A stretch of DNA of 64,000 nt from Opitutaceae bacterium TAV5 (GCA_000242935.3 CP007053.1:5379001-5443000); one strand, 5' to 3'; counted from the first letter of the stretch, positions 19,401 through 27,775 are shown. Notes: generated from the letters alone by a model not told the origin. Translations and numbers: made by a program.

Positions 19401-20153
19401 GCGCCGCCACGCACGCGCCGGCGTCAGCGTCGCCGTCTTGTTGCCGGCTGCGTCGAGCAAGGTGGCCTGCACGCGCGCCGTCGCCGGCCAGCCCGCCGCT
19501 TGCAGACGCGTGCCTATCGCCTCGAAACCCGCACCGCCCGGCAGCGGCGTCCATGCCCGCAGGTCGGGACCGCCGTTCAGGAGGGCCGAGAGCGAAGCCG
19601 CGCGCGCCGCCAGCAACGGACCGATGTCTGCGGCGGTCGCCGCCGCCGCCGGCGCCATCACGGGGAGCCGGGCGGGGTTGACCGCTGTCATGCCGGTCGC
19701 CGGCCAGCGCTGCGCCGTGCTCCAGTCGGGCGCGGTGACTTCCACGAAAAACGAAAACGGCTTCGCCAGCGCGGGCGCGGAGACGATGCAGGCGAGCTTC
19801 CCGGGTGTGGCCTGAAACACCGGCGCGCCAGTCCGTGCCCATGCCCAGCCCTGCGCGCCGACGGGGTAGGCGTAGAACGACGGACCCTCCATCATGAGAT
19901 CGCCGCCGGTGGACGGTTCGCCTTTTTGCGGTCCGTCCGTGTCGAAAAAAATCCGCAGCCGTTCCGGCGAGAGCTCCCCCTCATGACTCAGGATGACCGC
20001 CACGGCATCGGGTGCTCCGGTGACGCGTTCCACGCGCACGTCGGTCACACGCCCGGGGCTGGCCGCACCCGCCTCCGGCAGGAGCGCGCCGGTCGCGGCC
20101 AAGGCGCAAAAGACGAAAGAAAAAAGGCGAGGGGAAGCGATGTGCCGGATCAT
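16407..20153 (-). CDS. Large secreted putative glycoside hydrolase with C-terminal discoidin-like domain
   Basis: 1248 residues. Signal peptide 1-30. An N-terminal beta-rich region precedes a barrel-like central part (roughly 380-780) with conserved-looking acidic stretches: LMYTEPWLYWLPFDEGEE, VDGIYLDSMDAI near residue 584, PGEETDWWSGGQYN and SFFSHNAADDPYW. The GIYLDS strand resembles the nucleophile strand of clan-D type barrels, but no GH family can be assigned with certainty. Residues 880-1090 look like two beta-sandwich repeats (TLAIRNESS; VPVRLQNHA). The last 140 residues (TADSTFGGYTTRPLNDG ... EIEVN) form an F5/8 type C-like sugar-binding domain. It is divergent from the LacI regulator at 20375 with a shared palindrome between them. 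Confidence 0.7.
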   Translation of the reverse strand: MIRHIASPRLFSFVFCALAATGALLPEAGAASPGRVTDVRVERVTGAPDAVAVILSHEGELSPERLRIFFDTDGPQKGEPSTGGDLMMEGPSFYAYPVGAQGWAWARTGAPVFQATPGKLACIVSAPALAKPFSFFVEVTAPDWSTAQRWPATGMTAVNPARLPVMAPAAAATAADIGPLLAARAASLSALLNGGPDLRAWTPLPGGAGFEAIGTRLQAAGWPATARVQATLLDAAGNKTATLTPARAWRRGDDFAWAGETLGVAWVLVADTPRAGEVRLTGWLRDDKARCLRIEAGLALPLAGKTWADDITESRVIAAREPVYGHFAGGRYGPDARQSLYPFAVVEDAGRAFVLETDPVEPRVFTLAADAKFFRAGYDLALSPETKKFPGQATFRCSFYTVERGDEGGFRAALAEFYRRYPDYAERRVPHSGLWMPFSDISKLPGAEDFGFSFFEKVGERGADVDYAKKNGILTLMYTEPWLYWLPFDEGEERTPARAAEKMRRLAALGSGWTRDLAASGLAGATRDAKGEILMKFMDLPWNRGARMEVNTDPDLAPASPDGLNRAAAEWRQISAWLEDPRVDGIYLDSMDAIVQPDHAPAALHATDHPATWTRAGLAPVIAPNVPQYEFTAALGALLRSRGKYLMANFPLVDAPFINRWIDIPGEETDWWSGGQYNPPARARLDYRRALSGRKPFGFLQSTDFRTFAGEPLRRYFETCLLYGFQPSFFSHNAADDPYWHDAKLLERDRPLFRTFIPLVRRVADAGWQPVREARLANPGAATPVNQPRLEQFGRSSDGLWHLTLQNPADTRLAIALLLPAGLGCTAWLDPQTGLGGWIDGGERLPVALEPQATLVLDLISPARLEDERAFLRGWRSGGDEAATALRALESLARERAAGIHADIAPAGPVIAGEPSAWTLAIRNESSTTLDLRPAGAASGSQSVPLAPGATREVRLTLPAPAGEAAAAARTITWNIVRADGAEASFSRPVLVRSVPPVEATGPGPRLLVREAKAAVPVRLQNHAADTRECLLEWRIAGSSAGPGERRRVSLAAGASETVTLALPRPSGTNANAGAVTLAMKVSSGGRVWWEDECRVVFLDARASLSGGDGVQVTADSTFGGYTTRPLNDGVTDSGALAWNEAAWASGDSPDEHWVRFAFPQPVAVREVVIHWHSEGGVTYTGRSGTVLGEVATGQELVIANWQSKPGERSTRVTFPRQMFKTIRVVQNPGQGAPARPGIMWVSEIEVN

Positions 20154-20167
20154 GATGTAGCGGAGAG

Positions 20168-20185
20168 TGCGTAACTAATTACGCA
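20168..20185. promoter_or_regulatory. 18-bp palindromic operator candidate between the glycosidase and the LacI gene
   Basis: TGCGTAACTAATTACGCA has perfect 7-bp arms around CTAA. It sits 15 bases before the glycosidase start at 20153, so bound protein would block transcription or initiation. Its core GTAA-N4-TTAC equals that of the site at 16307-16320. An imperfect third version (GTTACTACTTAC, 20295-20306) lies nearer the LacI gene. LacI regulators often bind such sites beside their own gene (family knowledge). Confidence 0.65.
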
Positions 20186-20374
20186 AGCCTTCGGGGCGTC
20201 AAGGCTGCTTCGCGTTTCTGTCGACCAAAAGGTACGGGGAGACCAAGGCATTTTACTTGGGAAGAGAGGAAATCCTGGACAAGTTCCCGCGAGCGTTACT
20301 ACTTACCTGAAACCAGCCTCTTCGCGTTTTTCATCGGTCCGCCGCTTCTCTTGTGGCCGGTCCGGCTGCCATCC

Positions 20375-21397
20375 ATGGATATCAAAAAATTCTCCCGCCT
20401 TGCCGGTGTTTCCACTGCCACGGTCTCGCGCGCCTTTTCCGGCCGGGGCCGGATCCGCGAAGCCACCCGGGCCCGCATTTTCGAACTGGCCGCCGAGCAC
20501 GGTTACACGCCCAACATCCACGCCCAGCGTCTCAACGCCAGCCGCACCTCGATCATCGCGGTCTATTACAGTTTCAGCACGGCGCCGATTTTCGACTACT
20601 ACAACATGGAGCTGGCCCAGGAGATCGCCAAGGCGGCGGGGGCGCGCGGTTACACGACCAATCTCGAGCTGGGCCAGAAAACCGGGGAGCCGTCGCCCGG
20701 GCTCCAGCGCGCCGCCGCCGGCGGAGGACTGGACGGCATCATCCTCGTGGCGGATTCGCGCGCCGGCGCGCTCGCATTCCTGCAACGCTTCAAATCCCTG
20801 CCGGTTGTCATCATTGCCAACGACGCCTGGAACTTGCCCGAGGCTGCCGGTCTCGTCCGCATCCAGCAGGAGTCCGGCATCAACGAGGCGGTTTCAGCGC
20901 TGAAGGCCGCCGGGCACACACGCATCGGTTTTATCCACGGGCTGGCCGACGCCGCCAAGCACGACGCCTTTCTCCGCGCGCTCCGGATGCAGGGGCTCGA
21001 TGCCGCGTCGGCTCCGGCCGCGTCCGGCCCGCTGTCGTTCGAGGACGGCGAACGTGCCGTCGGCGAACTGTTGCCGGCGAAGGTGACGGCGGTGCTTTGC
21101 TCGACCGACATCCTCGCGCTGGGCGCGATCAGCGGCGCGGACAAGCGCGGCGTGCGCGTGCCCGGGGATCTTTCGATCGTGGGTATCGACAATCTTTCGT
21201 TCACGCCTTTCACGCGTCCGCCGCTGGCCAGCGTCGGCATCCCGCGCACGGAGATCGCATCCGCGGCGGTGGCCACGCTCGACCAGCTCGTCGAGGACGC
21301 CACCGCGACCGATGGACAGCAGACGCCTCGTCAGTTGATCCACACGATCAACACCCGTTTTATCCTGCGCGAGTCGCTCGGCCCCGTCACCGCCTGA
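20375..21397 (+). CDS. LacI-family transcriptional regulator
   Basis: 340 residues. An N-terminal LacI helix-turn-helix (residues 1-50: DIKKFSRLAGVSTATVSRAF) and hinge (YTPNIHAQRL) are followed by a type 1 periplasmic-binding-like sugar domain (60-340; GLDGIILV, IGFIHGLADAAKH, AVLCSTDILALGAI, LSIVGIDNLSFTPFTRPPL). The ATG at 20375 is chosen because it opens directly on the HTH; a TTG start eight codons upstream is less likely. It is divergent from the glycosidase at 16407-20153, and the palindromes at 20168-20185 and 16307-16320 are good candidates for its binding sites. The likely role is substrate-responsive repression of the three hydrolase genes (inference). Confidence 0.9.
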   Translation: MDIKKFSRLAGVSTATVSRAFSGRGRIREATRARIFELAAEHGYTPNIHAQRLNASRTSIIAVYYSFSTAPIFDYYNMELAQEIAKAAGARGYTTNLELGQKTGEPSPGLQRAAAGGGLDGIILVADSRAGALAFLQRFKSLPVVIIANDAWNLPEAAGLVRIQQESGINEAVSALKAAGHTRIGFIHGLADAAKHDAFLRALRMQGLDAASAPAASGPLSFEDGERAVGELLPAKVTAVLCSTDILALGAISGADKRGVRVPGDLSIVGIDNLSFTPFTRPPLASVGIPRTEIASAAVATLDQLVEDATATDGQQTPRQLIHTINTRFILRESLGPVTA

Positions 21398-21481
21398 GCC
21401 GGGCTTCCCTGCGAAAGAAAAATGCGCGGACAGGGACCCGGAGCAATCCCGGGCAATCCGGATCGCCCCGCTTCCGGAACC

Positions 21482-21521
21482 GGAAAAGAAAAGCCCCGGT
21501 AACTTTTTGGGTTACCGGGGC
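21482..21521 (-). terminator. Rho-independent terminator of the tRNA-Gly gene
   Basis: On the minus strand GCCCCGGTAAC pairs perfectly with GTTACCGGGGC (11 bp, 7-base loop) and is followed by TTTTCTTTT. It lies 12 bases past the tRNA 3' end. Confidence 0.9.
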
Positions 21522-21533
21522 CAGTGCCAAAAC

Positions 21534-21609
<76 letters not shown>

Positions 21610-21669
21610 GAGAGAGAGGGGGAGAAAAAGGATCGCCTGGCGCGGGTCAACAGGAATTTGTTTCTTTTT

Positions 21670-23079
21670 TCACAAATCTTTCGGCTCCTTGCGTTCCCGG
21701 AGTGTCGCGGCGAAGCGGGTCAGCCGGGCCAGCACCCGGTCGCGGCCGAGAAGCCGGAAAATGCTCGTCAAGCCCGGACCGGCGTTGAGGCCGGTCACGG
21801 CCAGGCGAGCGACCGGCTGGTAGTCGCCAAAACCGAGGGCGTGCGCGGTGGCGGTGTCCTTGATCACGGTCTCGATGGCGGTGTCGTCGGAGAAATCCGC
21901 GGACGGCGCGGCGAGCGCGGCGGCGAGCTCGGCGAGGCGCGCTTTCGGCTCGCCTTTGGCGAGAATCTTCCCGCGCGCCTTTTCGTCGGTCGGATAATCC
22001 TCGGTGAAAAAATACGCGGTGTAGGCGGGCAGTTCCTCGACGGACTTGATCTTGGGCTGCGCGAGCAGCATCACGTCGCGGAAATACCCGGGCGCGGCGG
22101 CCAGCGCGGGCGCGGCGGGCGCCTGTTTTTCGAAATAGTCGCGGGCGCAGGAGACAAAGCGGTCGGCGGGGAGTTCGAGCAGCCAGACCATGTTCATATG
22201 CGCCATCTTTTTCTCGTCGAAACGGGCGTTGCTCTGGTTGACGCCGGGGAAATCGAAGAGACGGATGATGTCTTCGATCGGCATCTTTTCGCGGTCGTCT
22301 TTCGGACTCCAGCCGAGCAGGCAGAGGAAATTGACCACGGCTTCGGGCAGGTATCCGCGCCGTTGATACTCCTCGACGAGCGCGCCCTGGTCGCGTTTGG
22401 ACATCTTGCCGGGGCCGTGCTGCTTCAGGATGAGCGGGATGTGCGCGAAGGCGGGCACCGGCGCGCCGAAGGCCTGGTAGAGCTCGACATGCTTGCTGGT
22501 GTTGGAGAGATGATCCTCGCCGCGGATCACGTGGGTGATTTTCATGGCAATGTCGTCCACGACGTTGACGAGGTGGAACACAGGATTGCCGTCGGAGCGG
22601 ACGATCACGAAGTCCTCGTCTTCGGTCCGCTCGACGCGGCCGCGGATGCAGTCGTCGATGATGACGGGTTTGTTGCGCACCTTGGTCACGGTCTTCTTGC
22701 GATGCTCGTCGAAAACCTCGTAGCGCTCGCCTTCGAGCCGGAACCAGATGGCGCCGTCCTTTTCGTAGGTGCGGCCGGCGTCGGCGAGTTTTTGCAGGTA
22801 CTCGCTGTAAATGGAGGCGCGTTCGCTCTGGCGGTAGGGACCGTAGTCGCCGCCGACGCCGGGGCCTTCGTCCCAGTTCAGGCCGAGCCAGCGGAGGCTG
22901 TCGTAAATGACGTTGAGGAACTCCTCGCTGTTGCGGGCGTGATCGGTGTCCTCGACGCGGAGCACGAAGACGCCGCCGGTGTGGCGGGCGTAGAGCCAGT
23001 TGAAGAGCGCGGTGCGGGCGCTGCCGATATGGAAAAAACCGGTCGGGCTGGGTGCGAAACGGACGCGAACCTGGGACAT
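21670..23079 (-). CDS. gltX: Glutamyl-tRNA synthetase
   Basis: 469 residues, the normal length for bacterial GluRS. It charges tRNA-Glu in the cytoplasm. Class I synthetase signatures are clear: [19 protein letters not shown] (HIGH-like motif, here HIGS), [24 protein letters not shown] and [14 protein letters not shown] (KMSKS loop as KMSKR). The C-terminal anticodon-binding helices follow. The ATG at 23079 opens on [13 protein letters not shown]; earlier in-frame codons extend into an unrelated frame of the next gene. It is last in a minus-strand series after the rhombosortase-like gene, 95 bases apart. Confidence 0.95.
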   Translation of the reverse strand: MSQVRVRFAPSPTGFFHIGSARTALFNWLYARHTGGVFVLRVEDTDHARNSEEFLNVIYDSLRWLGLNWDEGPGVGGDYGPYRQSERASIYSEYLQKLADAGRTYEKDGAIWFRLEGERYEVFDEHRKKTVTKVRNKPVIIDDCIRGRVERTEDEDFVIVRSDGNPVFHLVNVVDDIAMKITHVIRGEDHLSNTSKHVELYQAFGAPVPAFAHIPLILKQHGPGKMSKRDQGALVEEYQRRGYLPEAVVNFLCLLGWSPKDDREKMPIEDIIRLFDFPGVNQSNARFDEKKMAHMNMVWLLELPADRFVSCARDYFEKQAPAAPALAAAPGYFRDVMLLAQPKIKSVEELPAYTAYFFTEDYPTDEKARGKILAKGEPKARLAELAAALAAPSADFSDDTAIETVIKDTATAHALGFGDYQPVARLAVTGLNAGPGLTSIFRLLGRDRVLARLTRFAATLRERKEPKDL

Positions 23080-23174
23080 GGTGGATGTGATGGATGTGCT
23101 GACGGTGATGGCACCGGCAGGTGTGCCGGTGCGAACAGGAAAAACTGTCAGCAAGACCGGTTCGCCCCGCGCTG

Positions 23175-23873
23175 TCAAAACCCGTGCGATGGCGGGGCGG
23201 GAGAGGGCGGGGCGGAGGAACGGGTGCCGGCGGGTACTGGAACCGGGCAGCGGTGAGTATCCCGGAAAAAGCCGACCATCGCGCCTATGACACCTCCGGC
23301 AAGATGCGCCAGCGGCACAGGGACAAACGCATGGGCGGTGCCGGCAAACGAAGACGTGTGAACGAACAGCGTGGCACCCGAAAAGATCTCGTAGCTGCAT
23401 TTGGCGATCAGACCGGCGAGAGCGAGTGCCCCGAGGGCGACAGAAAACGGGTGGCGGGGACGGCAAACGAGTCCGTCGCGAAGGATACCGGTCGCAACAA
23501 GCGCAAAGAGGGCGGCGTCGAGTCCCGAGAGGCCGCGGTAGGTGATGAATTGCGGTTGGGCGATCCAGACTGTCAGGACGATGAGCGGTGCGGCGAGCGA
23601 GAGCGTGAGGACGGTCGCGAAGCGCGAACGGCGCTCGGCCATCGTGCCGAGGACGAGGAGGGCAAAGACATCCCAGGCCAGATGGTTTTGTCCGAAGTGG
23701 ACAAGATGCGAGGTGAAGAGCGGCCAGATGGCGCCGTGCGCCAGGAAGCCGGCCCGATCGAACTGGAGGAGAGTGGCAACCCCCGGAGGCAACGCCGCGA
23801 CAAGCAAGGCCGCGGCGGCGATGGCGAGAGTGACGAGCGGGAGGCTGGGGAGGAATATGCGAAATCGGGTCAT
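23175..23873 (-). CDS. Rhombosortase-like rhomboid intramembrane serine protease
   Basis: 232 residues with about six hydrophobic segments. The pattern fits rhomboids of the rhombosortase branch: [21 protein letters not shown] in the second helix, GTMAERRSR after it, [14 protein letters not shown] with the catalytic Ser near residue 115, and [10 protein letters not shown] with the catalytic His near residue 193. Rhombosortases cleave GlyGly-CTERM tails of exported proteins in the inner membrane (family knowledge). The gene directly upstream on the same strand encodes a protein with exactly such a tail. The proline-rich C-terminus ([19 protein letters not shown]) is cytoplasmic or disordered. 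A general rhomboid is the alternative. Confidence 0.75.
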   Translation of the reverse strand: MTRFRIFLPSLPLVTLAIAAAALLVAALPPGVATLLQFDRAGFLAHGAIWPLFTSHLVHFGQNHLAWDVFALLVLGTMAERRSRFATVLTLSLAAPLIVLTVWIAQPQFITYRGLSGLDAALFALVATGILRDGLVCRPRHPFSVALGALALAGLIAKCSYEIFSGATLFVHTSSFAGTAHAFVPVPLAHLAGGVIGAMVGFFRDTHRCPVPVPAGTRSSAPPSPAPPSHGF

Positions 23874-23890
23874 GGCTGGCGGGAGTTTTT

Positions 23891-23928
23891 ATAAGCCCCA
23901 TGGGTCTCATGAGTCCCATGGGGCTTAT
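23891..23928. repeat. Inverted repeat between the VIT/vWA and rhombosortase-like genes
   Basis: Perfect 14-bp arms ATAAGCCCCATGGG and CCCATGGGGCTTAT surround TCTCATGAGT, which itself contains the palindrome CTCATGAG. The nested hairpin fills almost the whole 58-base gap and lies just before the rhombosortase-like start. On the minus strand it is followed by A residues, not T, so it is not a terminator; it could stabilise mRNA ends. Confidence 0.75.
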
Positions 23929-23931
23929 GGT

Positions 23932-26013
23932 TTACCGCTGGCGCGCCGCGCGTCTGCCGAGGTGCGCGGCCCAGGCGAGGAAGGCGAAGAAGAGCATCAG
24001 CGCCACGTCCTTGCTGTCGAGGGCTCCGCCTCCGCCGCCGCTGCTGTAGGGGCGGCTCACGTGGGGAGCGGGTTGCGAATACGTGGGCTGTTGCGCGTCG
24101 ACCTGGTAGTTTTTGACGGGCTGCTGCGCGCGGGCGCTCTGCGCGGTGCGTTCGGTGGCGATGCGGTCGCGGTTTTTGCGGTCGATGCCGCGACCGGCGA
24201 AGGTGGCGTCGTCGAGGACGACCATCGCGGTGTGGTCGGTGACGAGCTGATACTCCACACCGAGGTGCGTGATCGCATCCTTGCTCTCGGCGGGCGGGAG
24301 CTGGCCGATGGATTCCAGCAACTCGAGTTGCTCGATCTGCGCGAGGGCCCAGAGGCGTTCGATCTCGGGATTGTCGGTGTCGGTCTCGGGGAAGTTGAAC
24401 GTCGTGGTGTAGGTCTTGTCCTCGCCGGTGAGCTTGGCCTTGAGCTGGACGGTGGCCTCGCCGGCGCTGTCGTAGCGGCCGAAAATGACAAGCTGCTGTC
24501 CGCGGTAGATCTTTTGCGGGTAGTCGCCGGTGGTTTCGGTGACGCGGGCGCCCTTGAATCTGAAGGACGCGTCGTGCAGGGATTCGAAGGCGATCTTCGA
24601 CTTGGCGAGGAGGATCTGGCCGACGATGTCGTCGTCGTTGGAAACACCCGCGTAAAAACCGCCGGTGGCGTCGGCCATCGTCCGCATGAGCGGCCAGTTG
24701 GCGCTGTTGCCCATGAGGAAGCCGAAGAAACGGATGTCGTATTTCTTGAGGAGCGCATGAAACGCCTTCGGATCGACGACACCCTGGTTGGCGACGCCGT
24801 CGGTGACGAGGACGATGCTGCTGGCGCGGTCGGCGTCGAGGTCACGCAGGGCGAGCTTGAGACCGGCATGGATATCGGTGCCGCCGTTGGGGGTGAGGCT
24901 TTTGACGAGTTCGACGCCGCGCTCGACGTTGGCACGGGTGGCGGGCGTCCAGCCGAGGACTTCCCGGCCGGAGTTGTTGAAGGTGACGATGCGGAAACGG
25001 TCGGTCTCGCGCATCTGTCCGAGGGCGCGGGAAACGCCGTTGGCGAGCGTGGCGATCTTGCCCTGCATGGAGCCGGAGACGTCGAGCACATAGGTATAGT
25101 CGGCGCCGCGCGTGATGGGTTGCAGGTCGATGCCGGGCGTGACGACCATCATGAAGGTGCCGGGTTTGTCCTTCGCGGCGCGGTAGGGGATGACTTCGAC
25201 GCGGCCGGGGAGGTTGTCGGCGAGGCGATAGTAGAGAACAAAGTCGCGATCGAGGCCGGCGTCGGGACGGTCGAGGGTGAGCTGGTAGTGGCCGGTATCC
25301 AGTTTCCGGATGCTGGCGGCGTTTTCGAAGCCGGGCACGCGCACGTCGTCGACCGGCCAGGCGGATTTGAGTTCGACATTGAAAACGAGCCGGCCGGGGC
25401 CGCCGCCTTCGATGCGGCTGTTGGCCGGTTGCCAGAAATCCTGCGCGGCGTCGTCGGTGCCACCGTCCTCGAGCGGATAGTGGTAGCGGCCGACGCCGGT
25501 GTCGATTTCGAGGGGCTGGTAATAGACGAACGAGAGCTGCGTTTCGGCGTTGGCGCGGACGGAGGACACGCGGAATTCGTAAGTCTGGTAGGTGTTCTTC
25601 GAGGCGAGGCCGGCGTCGTTGCCTTTGGCTTTTTCGTCTTCATACACGGCCTGCGCTTCGGCCTTGGGCAGAACCTCGCCGCGGAGAATCTTTTCGCCGG
25701 CATGGATCGTCACTTCGGAAAGGCTGGCGCTTTTCGGGACGGGGAATGCGTAAACGGCTTCGAGGTCGACAGAGTTGGGGTTGAAAAAAATCTGGGTGAC
25801 CTCGGTGCGGGCGAATCCGTTATTGATGGTGACATCGACCTGGTGTGACCGGATCTGGATCGGGGCCTGCGGCGAGCCGACAGGAGTGAGGGTGCCGGCA
25901 CCGCGGGCGGTTGCCATGAGGGCCCAGGGAAGCGCGGCAACAAGGGAGAACCCGAGGAAGGCAAGGAAGCGGCGGGCTCCGGAAGGACGTTGGATGTGGT
26001 CTTGGTTTTTCAT
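23932..26013 (-). CDS. VIT and von Willebrand A domain protein with a GlyGly-CTERM-like tail
   Basis: 693 residues. Export signal at residues 15-40. A VIT domain (about 45-175: VDVTINNGFARTEVTQIFFN, YAFPVPKSASLSEVTI, RGEVLPKAEAQAVYEDEKA) is followed by a vWA domain (300-470) with an intact MIDAS (DVSGSM, then T and D in GGTDIHAG and LVTDGVANQ). The family includes marine proteobacterial sortase-target-like and inter-alpha-trypsin-inhibitor-like adhesion proteins. The end, residues 655-693, has SSGGGGGALD, a hydrophobic stretch (VALMLFFAFLAWAAHLG) and a basic RRAARQR, as in GlyGly-CTERM sorting signals. The adjacent rhombosortase-like gene is the obvious processing partner. Confidence 0.85.
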   Translation of the reverse strand: MKNQDHIQRPSGARRFLAFLGFSLVAALPWALMATARGAGTLTPVGSPQAPIQIRSHQVDVTINNGFARTEVTQIFFNPNSVDLEAVYAFPVPKSASLSEVTIHAGEKILRGEVLPKAEAQAVYEDEKAKGNDAGLASKNTYQTYEFRVSSVRANAETQLSFVYYQPLEIDTGVGRYHYPLEDGGTDDAAQDFWQPANSRIEGGGPGRLVFNVELKSAWPVDDVRVPGFENAASIRKLDTGHYQLTLDRPDAGLDRDFVLYYRLADNLPGRVEVIPYRAAKDKPGTFMMVVTPGIDLQPITRGADYTYVLDVSGSMQGKIATLANGVSRALGQMRETDRFRIVTFNNSGREVLGWTPATRANVERGVELVKSLTPNGGTDIHAGLKLALRDLDADRASSIVLVTDGVANQGVVDPKAFHALLKKYDIRFFGFLMGNSANWPLMRTMADATGGFYAGVSNDDDIVGQILLAKSKIAFESLHDASFRFKGARVTETTGDYPQKIYRGQQLVIFGRYDSAGEATVQLKAKLTGEDKTYTTTFNFPETDTDNPEIERLWALAQIEQLELLESIGQLPPAESKDAITHLGVEYQLVTDHTAMVVLDDATFAGRGIDRKNRDRIATERTAQSARAQQPVKNYQVDAQQPTYSQPAPHVSRPYSSGGGGGALDSKDVALMLFFAFLAWAAHLGRRAARQR

Positions 26014-26028
26014 GACGCCTGATGACCT

Positions 26029-26044
26029 TGCCGGATATATGCCA
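26029..26044 (-). promoter_or_regulatory. Candidate sigma-54 (-24/-12) promoter of the VIT/vWA gene
   Basis: On the minus strand TGGCATATATCCGGCA has the invariant GG and GC at the exact sigma-54 spacing (consensus TGGCAC-N5-TTGCW) and matches TGGCA fully, but CG replaces TT at -14/-15. A sigma-54 activator is encoded divergently next door. Against it: the implied transcript start leaves only about 5 bases before the ATG at 26013. Confidence 0.35.
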
Positions 26045-26073
26045 GGTTGTGTGTGTGTTCCTTTAGATGCTTT

Positions 26074-26091
26074 ATCACAATGTGTTGTGAT
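26074..26091. promoter_or_regulatory. 18-bp palindrome in the divergent VIT/sigma-54-activator gap
   Basis: ATCACAATGTGTTGTGAT has perfect 7-bp arms around TGTG. It lies between two divergent starts (26013 minus, 26156 plus) in a locally AT-rich stretch, where an activator or repressor site is expected. Confidence 0.55.
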
Positions 26092-26155
26092 ATTTTGTAG
26101 ATTATTTTGAATTCATATTTTGACAAAAAATGTAAGCATCAGTGACATTTTATGT

Positions 26156-27775
26156 ATGAAGCAGCCGCGATTGTTTTCGGAGGAGGACCGGTCGTTTGCC
26201 GAAGCGGTGCGGCGGATCAACGCGACCAATCCGTTTTTGCCGGAGCGCATCGCACGGGAGCGTGACGCGCTGGGCGAAGGGTTCGTGGAGGAGGGGGCCA
26301 CCTGGAATACGTTGCCGCCATCGGAAACGAGCCACCCCAATCACGTGCGCCTGACGGAGCGGATGGGCGCGGTGATCGAAAGGACGCGGGGCGCCTGGCC
26401 GCGTGACGGCCGGGTGGCCCGGGAGGAAGCCACGGCTTACGGCGAGCTTGCCGGACTCTGGCTTTACCACACGTACATGCAGCGGTTCGACCGCGTGATC
26501 CGCGCGGCCGAGGCAGCACACGGAAAGACGGCGGAACCGGGAGGGGCGGCGACGGCAGGCGAGGCGGGGGCAAAACCGGTGCGCGCGGACTTCTTTCCGG
26601 CCTTTCGGACGGATGTGGAGCGGCTGCTGGCGTTGCCGGGGTTGCGATTGCTGGAGGGGCAGCCGGTGGAGCATCTGTTTGCGTGCGCGTTCCAGATCCG
26701 GCGGGCGTTTCATCATATCTTCCGTTCGCTGGCGGGCGGATCGGCCCCGATGGCGCGGTTGCGGGCGGCGATCTGGCAGTCGATTTTCACCCACGACCTG
26801 CCGCGCTACCGGCGGACGCTGTACGCGCGTATCGGGGATTTCGCTACGCTGGTCACGGGGCCGTCGGGCACGGGCAAGGAGCTGGTGGCGCGTGCCATCG
26901 CGTTGTCGCGTTACCTGCCGTACGACGTGCGGCGCGGCGGGTTCACGGATGATTTTTCGGCGGCGTTTTTCCCGCTCAATCTCGCGGCGCTCTCGCCGAC
27001 GCTGATCGAGTCGGAGCTGTTCGGGCACAGGCGGGGGGCGTTTACCGGCGCGCTGGCGGACCGGGCGGGCTGGATGGACGTGTGTTCAGCGACGGGATCG
27101 GTGTTTCTCGACGAGATCGGCGAAGTGGAAACGGGGATACAGGTGAAGCTGCTGCGGGTGTTGCAGTCGCGGACGTTCCAGCGGCTGGGCGACACGGAGA
27201 CGCGGCGGTTTTCGGGAAAAATCATCGCGGCGACCAACCGCGACCTGTCGGCGAAGATTCGCGCGGGGCGGTTTCGAGAGGATTTTTATTACCGGCTGTG
27301 TTCGGATGTGGTGCGCACGCCGTCGTTGCGCGAGCAGCTCGACGCCTCGGAGGCGGAGTTGCCGTTGCTCACCGGCCATGTGGCGCAGCGTTTGCTCGGT
27401 GAGGAAGAGGGAGAAAAATTCGGCCGCGAGGCAGTGGCCTGGATCGAAAAAAACCTCGGCCGGCATTATGCGTGGCCCGGCAATTTCCGCGAACTGGAGC
27501 AGTGCATGCGCAATCTGCTCGTGCGCGGGGAGTATCGCCCGGCCTTGCAGGCGGGAGGGAGTCCGTGGCCTGGAGCGGGGCAGGGGAGGGAAGCGGGCGG
27601 CGGCGGGGAGGCCGACTGGAACGCGTTGCTCGGACCGGGAAAACTGACGGCGGAGGAGGTGTTGCGCCGCTACACGCGTCATGTCCATGCGCAGGCGATC
27701 ACGGTGGAGGAGACCGCCCGCCGCCTCGATCAGGACCGCCGCACAGTGAAGGCCCGGCTGGCAGCGGAAGAATGA
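26156..27775 (+). CDS. Sigma-54-interacting AAA+ transcriptional activator
   Basis: About 539 residues from the ATG at 26156; a TTG 12 codons upstream is the alternative. The N-terminal 220 residues match no sensor domain I can name (no receiver, GAF or PAS motifs seen). Residues about 225-440 are the sigma-54 activation domain: Walker A GPSGTGKE, ELFGHRRGAFTGA with the sigma-54-contacting GAFTGA loop, Walker B region VFLDEIGE, ATNRDL and FREDFYYRL. WPGNFRELEQC is the usual post-AAA motif. A short HTH closes the protein (VEETARRLDQDRRTVKARL). It is divergent from the VIT/vWA-rhombosortase pair and probably controls it (inference). Confidence 0.85.
   Translation: MKQPRLFSEEDRSFAEAVRRINATNPFLPERIARERDALGEGFVEEGATWNTLPPSETSHPNHVRLTERMGAVIERTRGAWPRDGRVAREEATAYGELAGLWLYHTYMQRFDRVIRAAEAAHGKTAEPGGAATAGEAGAKPVRADFFPAFRTDVERLLALPGLRLLEGQPVEHLFACAFQIRRAFHHIFRSLAGGSAPMARLRAAIWQSIFTHDLPRYRRTLYARIGDFATLVTGPSGTGKELVARAIALSRYLPYDVRRGGFTDDFSAAFFPLNLAALSPTLIESELFGHRRGAFTGALADRAGWMDVCSATGSVFLDEIGEVETGIQVKLLRVLQSRTFQRLGDTETRRFSGKIIAATNRDLSAKIRAGRFREDFYYRLCSDVVRTPSLREQLDASEAELPLLTGHVAQRLLGEEEGEKFGREAVAWIEKNLGRHYAWPGNFRELEQCMRNLLVRGEYRPALQAGGSPWPGAGQGREAGGGGEADWNALLGPGKLTAEEVLRRYTRHVHAQAITVEETARRLDQDRRTVKARLAAEE

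Noticed and set aside
16323-20174. Plus-strand open frame opposite the large glycosidase
   Set aside because: Antisense to a gene with signal peptide and domains; no start context and composition driven by codon bias.
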